Below are positions 1 to 8,376 of a stretch of 47,792 nt of DNA, piece by piece. Where the stretch lies: the NCBI GenBank assembly GCA_000696115.1, contig JJOH01000036.1, forward strand, positions 1 to 47,792. Reading direction: 5' to 3'. Position numbers and translations under genes: made by a program. This DNA comes from Streptomyces olindensis (GTDB lineage Bacteria; Actinomycetota; Actinomycetes; Streptomycetales; Streptomycetaceae). Numbering within the stretch: position 1 is the stretch's first letter; each line of letters opens with the position of its first letter. The notes beneath the pieces were generated by a model. The model was given only the letters and a program-made list of their open reading frames with translations. It was not told where the DNA came from and did not search any database.

Positions 1-670
1 CGCCGGGGCCCGCCGACTGCGCGCCGCCGCCGGACGGGGACGCGCCCGGGCCCGTGCGCGGCGCGACCGCGCGGAACGTCATCGTGCCGTCGTCGGGGCG
101 GTCCGCGGAGGCCGCTGCCCCTCCCCCGGACTCGCCCGTCGGGCGGCGGAAGACGAACGTGCTGCCGGCGGCCGCGGCGCTCTCCTCCCGGTCGGCGGGC
201 CGAGCCGTGGACGTGCCGTCGGCGGGGACGGACTCGCCGTCCTGCTGCTGCCGGTCCCCGTGCGCCATCCTCGGGTCAGCCCCCTGAGCCGCCTGCGCGC
301 CCTGTGCGCCCTGCGGTGCGCCCCACGAGACGCGGCGGTCCTGGTCGCCGCCGAAACCCGACTGGCGGGAGCGGTCCGCGCCCCAGGCGGACGCGGGCTC
401 GGGACGGCTGCCGTGCTGGGCGTCCGCGGCGGAGCTGTCCTCGACCGGGTCCTCGTCGAAGAAGTGCGGGCCGGTCTCCTCGACCGAGGCGGCCGGTGCT
501 CCCGCACCGGGCGGCGGCGCGAGCGACTCGCCGTCCTTGGGCGCCGGACGGCTGGTGCCCGGTACCCAGGAGGCACCGTTCCAGTACCGGACATATCCAG
601 GAATGGACGGGTCCGGGTAATACCCTTCGCGGGGCCTGTCGTCACCGGGGGCCGGGGTTGGGGCGCTCAT
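1..670 (-). CDS. DUF2510-type low-complexity protein, 3' part missing
   Basis: The gene starts with ATG at 670 and runs off the left edge, leaving 223 codons. Residues about 16-40 read GYYPDPSIPGYVRYWNG followed by SWVPGT, the pattern of the short DUF2510 motif (Pro-Asp-Pro then a Tyr-Trp-x-Gly-x-x-Trp) found near the N-terminus of many actinobacterial membrane proteins. The rest seen here is Ala/Gly/Pro/Asp/Gln-rich and probably disordered. No membrane segment is visible yet; in relatives an RDD-type membrane domain often follows, but that part lies outside the window. It is divergent from ssgG, with 245 bp between the two starts in which I see no clear operator. The function is unknown. Confidence 0.7.
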   Translation of the reverse strand, partial: MSAPTPAPGDDRPREGYYPDPSIPGYVRYWNGASWVPGTSRPAPKDGESLAPPPGAGAPAASVEETGPHFFDEDPVEDSSAADAQHGSRPEPASAWGADRSRQSGFGGDQDRRVSWGAPQGAQGAQAAQGADPRMAHGDRQQQDGESVPADGTSTARPADREESAAAAGSTFVFRRPTGESGGGAAASADRPDDGTMTFRAVAPRTGPGASPSGGGAQSAGPG

Positions 671-915
671 GTCCGTCGTCCCGTATCTGCTCGGGGGCCA
701 AATGGGGGCCTCCACATCTATCAGACGAGCGCAACCCCCACCGCCGCTCCCACCGGACCCACCCCTTTCGAGCACCGATGTGCTACGCGTCGCGCGGCCC
801 CGGCGCGTTCCCCTGCGAAAAAACTTCCGGCAACGCGCGTAATGGCGCGGCATCCGCCCGCTCTCTCCTCCCGACCGGCCCTGGAGGGCAGCCGTCGAGA
901 GAAGGGAAGACCGCC

Positions 916-1326
916 ATGCACCACGTGGTGGAGCGGGAACTGGAGCTGAAGCTCGTCCTGTCGCCGGAGCGCAGGATCACGGTGCCGGCCCGGCTCGGGT
1001 ACCTCACCGGCGATCCGTACGCCGTGCACGTCACCTTCCACGTCGACTCCGCGCACCCCGTGCACTGGACGTTCGCCCGGGACCTGCTGGTGGAGGGCGT
1101 GTTCCGGCCGTGCGGGCAGGGGGACGTGCGGGTGTGGCCGACGAAGAGCGAGGGGCGCGGTGTCGTGCTGATGGCGCTGAGTTCACCCGACGGGGACGCC
1201 CTGCTGGAGGCCCCGGCGGCGCAGGTGTCGGCGTGGCTGGAGCGCACGCTGCGGGTGGTCCCGCCGGGGACGGAGGGCGAGCGGCTCGGGCTCGACGACG
1301 AGTTGGCCGAGCTGCTCGCCCAGTGA
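916..1326 (+). CDS. ssgG: SsgA-like sporulation/cell-division protein, probably SsgG
   Basis: This 136-residue protein has the size and sequence style of SsgA-like proteins, a family restricted to sporulating actinomycetes that controls septum formation and peptidoglycan handling in aerial hyphae. Recognisable stretches are the start (VERELELKLVLSPE), the middle (PYAVHVTFHVD ... WTFARDLLVEG) and the GDVRVWP segment. The ATG at 916 follows a purine-rich GAAGGGAAGA. The choice of SsgG over the other paralogues rests on the neighbouring FAD oxidase, hppD and Lrp genes, which match the SCO2924 region as I remember it. SsgG is reported to help place sporulation septa. It converges with the FAD oxidase gene, only 11 bp apart and without an obvious terminator. 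Confidence 0.85.
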   Translation: MHHVVERELELKLVLSPERRITVPARLGYLTGDPYAVHVTFHVDSAHPVHWTFARDLLVEGVFRPCGQGDVRVWPTKSEGRGVVLMALSSPDGDALLEAPAAQVSAWLERTLRVVPPGTEGERLGLDDELAELLAQ

Positions 1327-1337
1327 GGGCGCCGGTC

Positions 1338-2738
1338 TCAGAAGAGCTTGCCGGGGTTCAGGATGTTCAACGGGTCGAAGGCCTGCTTGACGGCCCGCTG
1401 CATCTCCATCCCGACGGGGCCGATCTCGCGTGCCAGCCACTCCTTCTTCAGGACGCCGACGCCGTGTTCGCCGGTGATGGTGCCGCCGAGTTCCAGGCCG
1501 AGCGCCATGATCTCGTCGAAGGACTCGCGGGCGCGCCGGGACTCGTCGGGGTCGGCCGGGTCGAAGCAGACCGTCGGGTGGGTGTTGCCGTCGCCCGCGT
1601 GGGCGACGACGCCGATGGTGAGCCGGTACTTCTCGGCGATCCGGTCGACCCCGTCGAGCATGTCGGCGAGCCGGGAACGCGGCACGCACACGTCGTCGAT
1701 CATCGTCACGCCCTTGACCGCCTCCAGCGCGGTGAGCGACAGGCGCCGGGCCTGGAGGAGCAGTTCGGACTCGGCGGCGTCGTCGGCGGGGACGACCTGG
1801 GTGGCGCCGGCCGCCTCGCACAGCGCGCCGACGGCGGCCAGGTCGGCGGCCGGGGCGGTGGTGTCGAAGGCGGCCAGGAGCAGGGCCTCGGTGGTCTCCG
1901 GCAGGCCCATCTGCGCCAGGTCGTTGACGGCCTTGACCGTCGTACGGTCCATGAGTTCGAGGAGTGACGGCACGTGGCCGCCCTCCATGATGCGGCACAC
2001 GGCGTCGCAGGCGGCGGCCGCGGAGGCGAACTCGGCGGCCAGGACGAGCTGCTGGGGCGGCTTGGGCCGCAGGCCGAGAACGGCCCGGACGACGATGCCG
2101 AGCGAGCCCTCGGAGCCGACGAACAGCCGGGTCAGGTCGTAGCCGGCGACGCCCTTGGCGGTGCGGCGGCCGGTGGACATGAGCCGCCCGTCGGCGAGCA
2201 CCACGTCCAGCCCGAGGACGTACTCGGCGGTGACCCCGTACTTCACGCAGCACAGGCCGCCCGAGGCCGTGCCGATGTTGCCGCCGATGGTGCACATCTC
2301 CCAGCTGGAGGGGTCCGGCGGGTAGTACAGGCCGTGTTCGCCGACGGCCCGGGACAGGGCGGCGTTGACGACGCCGGGTTCGACGACGGCGATGCGGTCG
2401 ACCGGGTTGATCTCCAGGATCCGGTCCATCTTCGTCAGCGAGAGCACGATGCAGCCGTCGGAGGCGTTCGCGGCACCGGACAGCCCCGTGCGGGCGCCCT
2501 GCGGGACGACCGGGACGCGCAGGGCGGTGGCGGTGCGCATCACGTGCTGGACCTGTTCGGTCGTCCGGGGCAGCACGACGACGGCCGGGGTGCCGGCCGG
2601 GCAGAAGCTCGCCATGTCGTTGGCGTAGGAGGCCGTGATGTCGGGGTCGGTGAGGACCGCTTCGGCGGGCAGGCCGCCGAGCAGCAGGTCGACGAGGTTG
2701 CCGGTCCGGTCGTCGGGAGGCGCTTCGATACGGCTCAT
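1338..2738 (-). CDS. FAD-linked oxidase, GlcD/D-lactate dehydrogenase type
   Basis: A 466-residue flavoprotein of the FAD_binding_4 plus FAD-oxidase_C type, which oxidises 2-hydroxy acids such as glycolate or D-lactate. The N-terminal half carries the PCMH FAD-binding pattern (VPVVPQGARTGLSGAAN, then TIGGNIGTASGG). The C-terminal half has the family's AHAGDGNTHP and GEHGVG motifs, whose histidines take part in substrate or metal binding. The ATG at 2738 was chosen because the conserved sequence begins soon after; an upstream in-frame extension to about 2831 runs through a hairpin terminator and is unlikely. The true substrate cannot be told from sequence. It lies downstream of hppD on the same strand, but the hairpin between them suggests separate transcription. 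Confidence 0.9.
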   Translation of the reverse strand: MSRIEAPPDDRTGNLVDLLLGGLPAEAVLTDPDITASYANDMASFCPAGTPAVVVLPRTTEQVQHVMRTATALRVPVVPQGARTGLSGAANASDGCIVLSLTKMDRILEINPVDRIAVVEPGVVNAALSRAVGEHGLYYPPDPSSWEMCTIGGNIGTASGGLCCVKYGVTAEYVLGLDVVLADGRLMSTGRRTAKGVAGYDLTRLFVGSEGSLGIVVRAVLGLRPKPPQQLVLAAEFASAAAACDAVCRIMEGGHVPSLLELMDRTTVKAVNDLAQMGLPETTEALLLAAFDTTAPAADLAAVGALCEAAGATQVVPADDAAESELLLQARRLSLTALEAVKGVTMIDDVCVPRSRLADMLDGVDRIAEKYRLTIGVVAHAGDGNTHPTVCFDPADPDESRRARESFDEIMALGLELGGTITGEHGVGVLKKEWLAREIGPVGMEMQRAVKQAFDPLNILNPGKLF

Positions 2739-2802
2739 GATCACAGGTTCGCACCGGGGGCCGGCGGTGTGAACCCGTCGGCGGCGGCCTTCACCTGCCC
2801 GG

Positions 2803-2834
2803 GGCGTGCGGGTGCCCCATGGCACCCGCACGCC
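2803..2834 (-). terminator. Hairpin terminator after hppD
   Basis: Perfect 14-bp inverted repeat (GGCGTGCGGGTGCC and its complement) around a 4-nt CCAT loop, 18 bp past the hppD stop codon. There is no T-run, as is usual for Streptomyces terminators. Confidence 0.75.
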
Positions 2835-2851
2835 TGGAACGCGGCGCCGGA

Positions 2852-3997
2852 CTACAGGTTGCCGCGGCGGGCCTGTTCGCGCTCGATCGCCTCGAACAGG
2901 GCCTTGAAGTTGCCCTTGCCGAAGCCCATCGAGCCGTGGCGTTCGATGATCTCGAAGAAGACCGTCGGACGGTCCTGGACCGGCTTGGTGAAGATCTGCA
3001 GCAGGTAGCCGTCCTCGTCGCGGTCGGCCAGGATCTTCAGTTCACGCAGGGTGTCGATCGGGACCCGGGTCTCGCCGACCCACTCCCCCAGCGTGTCGTA
3101 GTAGGAGTCGGGCGTGTTGAGGAACTCGACGCCGGCCGCGCGCATCGTGCGGACCGTCTGCACGATGTCGTTGGTGTTCAGGGCGATGTGCTGCACGCCC
3201 GCGCCGCCGTAGAACTCCAGGTACTCGTCGATCTGCGACTTCTTCTTCGCGATGGCCGGCTCGTTGATCGGGAACTTGACCTTGAGCGTGCCGTCGGCGA
3301 CGACCTTCGACATGAGGGCGCTGTACTCGGTGGCGATGTCGTCGCCCACGAACTCCTTCATGTTCGTGAAGCCCATCACCTTGTTGTAGAAGCCGACCCA
3401 CTCGTTCATGCGGCCGAGCTCGACGTTGCCGACGCAGTGGTCGATCGCCTGGAACGTGCGCTGGGCGGGCGGCTCGACCATCGGCTTGGCCGCGACGTAG
3501 CCGGGCAGGTAGGGGCCGTCGTAGCCGGAGCGCTCGACGAGGGTGTGGCGGGTCTCGCCGTAGGTGGCGATGGCGGCCAGGACGACCGTGCCGTGCTCGT
3601 CCTTCACCTCGTACGGCTCGGCGACCGAGCGGGCGCCGTGCTCGACGGCGTAGGCGTGGGCGGCGCGGGCGTCCGGCACCTCGATGGCGAGGTCGACGAC
3701 GCCGTCGCCGTGCTCGGCGACGTGCCGGGCGAGGAAGTGGCCCCAGTCGGTGGTGGGCTTGATGACCGAGGTGAGGACGAAGCGGGCGGAGCCGTTCTCC
3801 AGCACGTAAGCAGCGGTCTCGCGGCTGCCGTTCTCCGGTCCGGAGTAGGCGACCAGCTGCATGCCGAAGGCGGTGGAGTAGTAGTGCGCCGCCTGCTTGG
3901 CGTTGCCCACGGCGAAGACGACCGCGTCCATTCCCTTGACCGGGAAGGGGTCGGCCTGCCGGGCGGTGTCGGGAGTGTGGTGTGTGGTCTGCGTCAT
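2852..3997 (-). CDS. hppD: 4-hydroxyphenylpyruvate dioxygenase
   Basis: This 381-residue non-haem iron enzyme converts 4-hydroxyphenylpyruvate to homogentisate in tyrosine breakdown. It has the two vicinal-oxygen-chelate domains of the family. The iron ligands are visible as His187 (QAIDHCVGN), His270 (GVQHIALNT) and Glu349 (FFEIIER), the same numbering I recall for the Streptomyces avermitilis enzyme, and the C-terminal helix GKGNFKALFEAIEREQ that gates the active site is intact. The ATG at 3997 gives the usual length. The gene is divergent from an Lrp/AsnC regulator, with 123 bp between them containing inverted repeats, so control by that regulator in response to an amino acid is likely. 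Confidence 0.97.
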   Translation of the reverse strand: MTQTTHHTPDTARQADPFPVKGMDAVVFAVGNAKQAAHYYSTAFGMQLVAYSGPENGSRETAAYVLENGSARFVLTSVIKPTTDWGHFLARHVAEHGDGVVDLAIEVPDARAAHAYAVEHGARSVAEPYEVKDEHGTVVLAAIATYGETRHTLVERSGYDGPYLPGYVAAKPMVEPPAQRTFQAIDHCVGNVELGRMNEWVGFYNKVMGFTNMKEFVGDDIATEYSALMSKVVADGTLKVKFPINEPAIAKKKSQIDEYLEFYGGAGVQHIALNTNDIVQTVRTMRAAGVEFLNTPDSYYDTLGEWVGETRVPIDTLRELKILADRDEDGYLLQIFTKPVQDRPTVFFEIIERHGSMGFGKGNFKALFEAIEREQARRGNL

Positions 3998-4027
3998 AGC
4001 CGCAGGGTCTCCCCGCTCGGCAAGGTG

Positions 4028-4041
4028 CGCAATAGTTTGCG
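4028..4041. promoter_or_regulatory. Inverted repeat in the hppD/Lrp divergent region
   Basis: CGCAA-TAGT-TTGCG is a perfect 5-bp-arm inverted repeat between two divergent genes. A second, looser one (GCTG ... CAGC, 4047-4065) follows. Both fit the short A/T-centred repeats bound by Lrp/AsnC regulators, so an operator for the neighbouring regulator is the simplest guess. Confidence 0.4.
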
Positions 4042-4120
4042 TTTCCGCTGGGCAATCTGTTCAGCAAGATGGCCGAAGTATCGGTCCTTCTGTACAGGAT
4101 GACCACCTCGGGAGGCTGCT

Positions 4121-4591
4121 GTGTCGATCGATCGTCTGGACGGCCGGATCATCCTGCTGCTCGCCCGGGAGCCGCGGATCGGGGTGCTGGAGATGTCGCG
4201 GCGGCTGGGCGTGGCCCGGGGCACCGTGCAGGCGCGGCTGGACCGCCTTCAGTCGAACGGAGTCATCCGCGGATTCGGCCCGGAGGTGGATCCGGCCGCG
4301 CTCGGCTATCCGGTCACCGCCTTCGCCACGCTGCAGATCCGGCAGGGCCAAGGAGCCGACGTACGGGCCCACTTGGCGTCCGTGCCCGAGGTGCTGGAGC
4401 TGCACACCACCACCGGCAGCGGGGACATGCTGTGCCGTCTCGTGGCCCGCTCCAACGCCGATCTCCAGCGTGTGATCGACCGGGTCGTCGGTTTTGATGG
4501 CATCGTCCGGGCCTCCACGGCGATCGTCATGGAGAACCCCGTCCCGCCGCGGATCATCCCGCTGGTGGAGCAGGCCGCGGAGGAGACCTGA
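4121..4591 (+). CDS. Lrp/AsnC family transcriptional regulator
   Basis: A 156-residue regulator with an N-terminal winged helix-turn-helix (DRLDGRIILLLAREPRIGVLEMSRRLGVARGTVQARL is the start of it, in two blocks) and a C-terminal AsnC/RAM ligand-binding domain, seen in LELHTTTGSGDMLCRLVA. The GTG at 4121 is preceded by GGGAGG at good spacing. Lrp/AsnC proteins form octamers that sense amino acids and often control the divergent neighbour, here hppD, so a role in tyrosine/phenylalanine catabolism is a fair inference. It is also 18 bp upstream of the ABC transporter genes on the same strand and may be co-transcribed with them. Confidence 0.92.
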   Translation: MSIDRLDGRIILLLAREPRIGVLEMSRRLGVARGTVQARLDRLQSNGVIRGFGPEVDPAALGYPVTAFATLQIRQGQGADVRAHLASVPEVLELHTTTGSGDMLCRLVARSNADLQRVIDRVVGFDGIVRASTAIVMENPVPPRIIPLVEQAAEET

Positions 4592-4609
4592 GTCGTGGGG
4601 TGAGCGCGT

Positions 4610-5257
4610 GTGAGCTTCTGGGAGTACCTGGCGGGCCGGCACCAGCAGCTGCTCGCGGACGCCTACCAGCACGCGAGCGCCGTCTTCCAGTGCATGGTCG
4701 TGGCGACCGTGCTCGGGGTGCTGATCGGCGTCGCCACCTACCGCAGCGAGTGGGCCGGGAACCTCGCGACCACGGCCACCGCCACCGTCCTGACCGTCCC
4801 GGCGCTGGCCCTGATCGGCCTGCTCGTCCCGGTCGTGGGGCTCGGCGTGGCGCCCACGGTGATCGCGCTGACGCTGTACGGGCTGCTGCCGGTGGTGCGC
4901 AACGCGATCGTCGGACTGCGCGGCGTCGACCCGGCGCTGGTGGACGCGGCCACGGGCATCGGGATGTCCCGCCCGGCCCGGCTGCTGCGGGTCGAGCTGC
5001 CGCTGGCCTGGCCGCCGATCCTGACCGGGATCCGGGTGGCGACGCAGATGCTGATGGGCATCGCCGCCATCGCCGCGTACGCCTCCGGCCCGGGCCTCGG
5101 CAACGTCATCTTCCGCGGGCTCGCCTCGCTGGGCAGCGCCAACGCGCTCAACCAGGTCCTCGCGGGGACGCTCGGGATCATCGTCCTGGCGCTGCTGTTC
5201 GACGCCGCGTACGTCCTGATCGGGCGGCTGACCATCCCGAGGGGGATCCGTGCCTGA
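4610..5257 (+). CDS. Osmoprotectant ABC transporter permease (OpuCB/ProW type)
   Basis: A 215-residue integral membrane protein with about five hydrophobic segments and the BPD_transp_1 EAA loop (GVDPALVDAATGIGMSRPAR), which docks on the ATPase. The DAATGIGMS form is typical of quaternary-amine (glycine betaine, choline, carnitine) permeases of the OpuC/ProW group. The start is GTG at 4610. Its last 8 bp overlap the ATPase gene. The system has two permease genes flanking the ATPase, as in OpuC-type importers. It probably makes a heterodimeric channel with the product of 6503-7312. Confidence 0.9.
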   Translation: MSFWEYLAGRHQQLLADAYQHASAVFQCMVVATVLGVLIGVATYRSEWAGNLATTATATVLTVPALALIGLLVPVVGLGVAPTVIALTLYGLLPVVRNAIVGLRGVDPALVDAATGIGMSRPARLLRVELPLAWPPILTGIRVATQMLMGIAAIAAYASGPGLGNVIFRGLASLGSANALNQVLAGTLGIIVLALLFDAAYVLIGRLTIPRGIRA

Positions 5258-6506
5258 GACCGACGGCCACGGCGCCTCCATCGAGCTGGAGAACCTGACC
5301 AAGCGGTTTCCCGGTGGTGCGCAGCCGGCCGTGGACAACGTGAGCATGGAGATCAAGGCGGGCGAGGTCGTCGTCTTCGTCGGGCCCTCGGGGTGCGGGA
5401 AGTCGACCACGCTCAAGATGATCAACCGGCTGATCGAGCCGACCGGCGGCCGGATCCGGATGGGCGGCGAGGACGTCACCGACATCGACCCGGTGGGGCT
5501 GCGCCGCAAGGTCGGCTACGCCATCCAGTCCGCCGGGCTCTTCCCGCACATGACGGTCGCGCAGAACATCGGCCTCGTCCCGAAGATGATCGGCTGGCCG
5601 AAGGCCCGGATCAGGAAGCGGACCGAGGAGCTCCTCGACCTCGTCGGACTCGACCCCGGCGAGTTCCACGGCCGCTATCCGCGCCAGCTCTCCGGGGGCC
5701 AGCAGCAGCGCGTGGGCGTCGCCCGGGCACTGGCCGCCGATCCCCCGGTGCTGCTGATGGACGAGCCGTTCGGCGCGGTCGACCCCATCACCCGGGACCA
5801 CCTCCAGGACGAGCTGATCCGGCTCCAGCACGAGCTGCGCAAGACGATCGTCTTCGTCACCCACGACTTCGACGAGGCGATCAAGCTCGGCGACCGCATC
5901 GCCGTGCTGCGCGAGCGCTCGCACATCGCCCAGTTCGACACCCCCGAGGCGATCCTGACCAACCCGGCGGACGACTTCGTCTCCGGGTTCGTGGGCGCCG
6001 GGGCGGCACTGAAACGGCTGAACCTGACCCGCGTGCGGGACGTGGAGATCACCGACTATCCGACCGTCACGGTCGACGACCCGCTCCAGCAGATCTTCAA
6101 CCGGCTGCGGGCCGCCGGCACCAACGAGATCCTGCTGCTCGACCGGCGCGGCCGCCCCTACAAGTGGCTCCGGCGCGGCGACCTGATGCGGGCGCGCGGC
6201 TCGCTGGCCCGGGCCGGGACGCTGGTGCACGACACGGTCACCCGGGACGCGACCCTGCGGGACGCGCTGGAGGCGGTGCTCACCGACAACGCCGGGCGCG
6301 TGGCCGTGACCGGGCGGCGCGGCGAGTACACGGGCGTCGTCGACATGGAGACGCTCATGAACTCCGTGCACGAGATGCTGGAGGCCGACCGGCTCGACGC
6401 GCGGGAGCACCGGCACGAGCTGGAGGAACTGCGGGCCGCGCAGACGCACGCGGAGCAGGAGGGGTCCGGGGGCGTGACGGGCGTGGGCCCCGGGGGGCAG
6501 CGGTGA
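5250..6506 (+). CDS. Osmoprotectant ABC transporter ATPase with CBS domains (OpuCA type)
   Basis: A 418-residue ATPase. Walker A is GPSGCGKST (residues 45-53), the ABC signature LSGGQ is at 147-151 and Walker B LLMDEP ends at 173, followed by the H-loop VTHDFDEA. After the ATPase core comes a C-terminal pair of CBS repeats (about 265-400), which in the OpuA/OpuC group sense ionic strength and gate transport under osmotic stress. The Q-loop context AIQSAGLFPHMTVAQNI is typical of quaternary-amine ATPases. It starts with GTG at 5250, inside the upstream permease gene, and its stop overlaps the next start (GTGA), so the four genes are probably translationally coupled. Confidence 0.93.
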   Translation: MPETDGHGASIELENLTKRFPGGAQPAVDNVSMEIKAGEVVVFVGPSGCGKSTTLKMINRLIEPTGGRIRMGGEDVTDIDPVGLRRKVGYAIQSAGLFPHMTVAQNIGLVPKMIGWPKARIRKRTEELLDLVGLDPGEFHGRYPRQLSGGQQQRVGVARALAADPPVLLMDEPFGAVDPITRDHLQDELIRLQHELRKTIVFVTHDFDEAIKLGDRIAVLRERSHIAQFDTPEAILTNPADDFVSGFVGAGAALKRLNLTRVRDVEITDYPTVTVDDPLQQIFNRLRAAGTNEILLLDRRGRPYKWLRRGDLMRARGSLARAGTLVHDTVTRDATLRDALEAVLTDNAGRVAVTGRRGEYTGVVDMETLMNSVHEMLEADRLDAREHRHELEELRAAQTHAEQEGSGGVTGVGPGGQR

Positions 6507-7312
6507 CGGCCACCGAGGTCGAGGAAGCCACCGAGCCTCTCGGCGCGGAGCCCCGGCGGCCCGAGCAGCGGCCCCGGCCGGTCCGCGTCGGCTGGCGGAA
6601 GCTGACGTTCCTGCCCGTGGTCCTGATCGCCGTGCTGCTCGCCACCTGGCTCTGGTTCCAGCAGGCCGACCTGGACGCGCTCTCCCGGAACGCCCTGTCG
6701 GGCGGCCAGGTCTCCAAGGCCCTGTGGCAGCACATCCAGCTCACCGCGATCTCCACGTTCTTCGTGCTGGTCATCGCGATCCCGCTGGGCGTCCTGCTGA
6801 CCCGGAGGGCGTTCAGCAGGGCCACTCCGGTCGCGATGGCCCTCGCCAACACGGGCCAGGCGACCCCCGCGATCGGCCTGCTGGCGCTCCTGGTCATCTG
6901 GCTGGGCATCGGCCGCCGGGCCGCCCTGATCGGCATGATCGCCTACGCCGTCCTGCCGGTGCTGTCGAACACGATCACCGGCCTGAAGGCCAACGACCCG
7001 ACCCTGCTGGAGGCGGCGCGGGGCATCGGTATGTCCCCCACGGGCGTGCTCACCCGGGTGGAACTGCCGCTGGCGGTCCCGCTGATCCTGGCGGGCGTGC
7101 GGACGGCCCTCGTCCTGAACGTGGGGACGGCGACCCTGGCCGTCTTCGGCGGGGGCGGCGGCCTCGGCGTACTGATCACGACCGGGATCACCAACCAGCG
7201 GATGCCGGTGCTGGTGCTGGGGTCGGTCCTCACGGTGGTGCTGGCGCTGCTGGTGGACTGGCTGGCCTCACTGGCGGAACTGCTGCTGCGGCCGCGGGGG
7301 TTGCGCGCGTGA
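6503..7312 (+). CDS. Osmoprotectant ABC transporter permease, second subunit
   Basis: A 269-residue permease. About 35 polar residues precede the first membrane segment (LTFLPVVLIAVLLATWLWF). The EAA loop reads NDPTLLEAARGIGMSPTG, nearly the same as in the 4610-5257 permease, so the two are paralogues that arose by duplication and form the two halves of the channel. The start codon GTG at 6503 shares GTGA with the ATPase stop. The larger N-terminal part resembles OpuCD-type subunits. Confidence 0.9.
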   Translation: MTATEVEEATEPLGAEPRRPEQRPRPVRVGWRKLTFLPVVLIAVLLATWLWFQQADLDALSRNALSGGQVSKALWQHIQLTAISTFFVLVIAIPLGVLLTRRAFSRATPVAMALANTGQATPAIGLLALLVIWLGIGRRAALIGMIAYAVLPVLSNTITGLKANDPTLLEAARGIGMSPTGVLTRVELPLAVPLILAGVRTALVLNVGTATLAVFGGGGGLGVLITTGITNQRMPVLVLGSVLTVVLALLVDWLASLAELLLRPRGLRA

Positions 7313-8319
7313 GGCGGCGGGCGGACTGCGGGAGGGCGCGGTGGGCGTGCCTCGCGTCGCGGCGGCGGGCGTGCCTCGCGATGGCGCTGCTGGTGGCGGC
7401 TTCCGGCTGTGGCCTGACCAGCGGCTCCCCCATGGCCGACGACGTGCGGCCCGGGTCGGTCGGGCGGGGTGAGCCGCTCAAGGGCGCGCGTCTGACGGTG
7501 ACGTCGAAGTCGTTCACCGAGGGCCTGATCCTGGGCGCCATCATGGGCATCGCCCTGGAGGCGGCCGGGGCGGAGGTGCTCGACCGCACGGGCATCCAGG
7601 GCTCCATCGGCAGCCGGGAGGCGGTGCGCAAGGGCGACGCGGACGCCGGGTACGAGTACACGGGCACGGCCTGGATCACGTACCTGGGGCACAGCAAGCC
7701 GATCACCGATCCGCGGCGGCAGTGGGAGGCGGTGCGCGAGGAGGACGCGGCGAACGGGCTGGCCTGGCTGCGGCCGTCGTCCCTCGACAACACCTACGCG
7801 CTGGCGATGAACCAGGACAACGCGCGGAAGTACGGCACGAAGACGATGTCGGACGTGGCGGAACTGGCCGAGTCCGACCCGGACGCCGTGAAGCTGTGCG
7901 TGGAGGTCGAGTTCGCGAACCGGGCGGACGGGCTGCCCGGCATGCAGAAGCGGTACGGGATGAACGTGCCGGCGCGGAACGTCACGCAGATGGACACGGG
8001 GATCATCTACACGCAGACGGCGAAGGGCAGTTGCCCGTACGGCGAGGTGTTCACGACGGACGGGCGCATCAAGTCGATGAACCTGGTCGTGATGGACGAC
8101 GACAAGGAGTTCTTCCCGAACTACAACGCCGCGCCGATGGTCAACGCGAAGACGCTGAAGGAGTGGCCGGCGATCGCGGACGTCCTGGATCCGGTGACGG
8201 CGCGGCTGAACAACGCGGTCGCGCGGGACCTGAACGCGAGGGTGGATGTGGACGGGGAGGATCCGCATCAGGTGGCGTTGGAGTGGATGGTGGGGGAGGG
8301 GCTGGTCAGGGAGGGGTGA
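7309..8319 (+). CDS. Osmoprotectant-binding lipoprotein (OpuAC/OpuCC type)
   Basis: A 336-residue lipoprotein. The lipobox is VAASGC with Cys34, after an unusually Arg/Cys-rich n-region. The mature protein starts the OpuAC fold with LTVTSKSFTEGLILGAIMGIALEAAG and keeps the GDADAGYEYTGTAW segment found in quaternary-amine receptors. It captures the substrate outside the membrane and delivers it to the two permeases. The start GTG at 7309 overlaps the preceding stop as GTGA. The receptor as the last gene is common in OpuC-like operons. The precise ligand (glycine betaine, choline or another) cannot be told by eye. Confidence 0.9.
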   Translation: MRRRADCGRARWACLASRRRACLAMALLVAASGCGLTSGSPMADDVRPGSVGRGEPLKGARLTVTSKSFTEGLILGAIMGIALEAAGAEVLDRTGIQGSIGSREAVRKGDADAGYEYTGTAWITYLGHSKPITDPRRQWEAVREEDAANGLAWLRPSSLDNTYALAMNQDNARKYGTKTMSDVAELAESDPDAVKLCVEVEFANRADGLPGMQKRYGMNVPARNVTQMDTGIIYTQTAKGSCPYGEVFTTDGRIKSMNLVVMDDDKEFFPNYNAAPMVNAKTLKEWPAIADVLDPVTARLNNAVARDLNARVDVDGEDPHQVALEWMVGEGLVREG

Positions 8320-8327
8320 TCCCGAGT

Positions 8328-8373
8328 TACAAAGAACATGTTGCAAAGCAGCCTTTGCAACATTACCTTTGTA
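8328..8373. promoter_or_regulatory. Large dyad operator before the ArsR-type gene
   Basis: Two 21-bp arms (8328-8348 and 8353-8373) around CAGC match as inverted repeats at 18 of 21 positions. The core TTGCAAAGCAGCCTTTGCAA is perfect, and the outer half-sites TACAAAG and CTTTGTA are also perfect. It ends 4 bp before the ATG at 8377, so it covers the promoter. ArsR/SmtB proteins bind such 12-2-12-like dyads, which points to autorepression. Confidence 0.75.
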
Positions 8374-8376
8374 CGC

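Noticed and set aside
2819..4102. Long open frame on the plus strand opposite hppD
   Set aside because: Low-complexity Leu/Val/Asp/Arg product, fully antisense to a clear enzyme; an effect of high GC at third positions.
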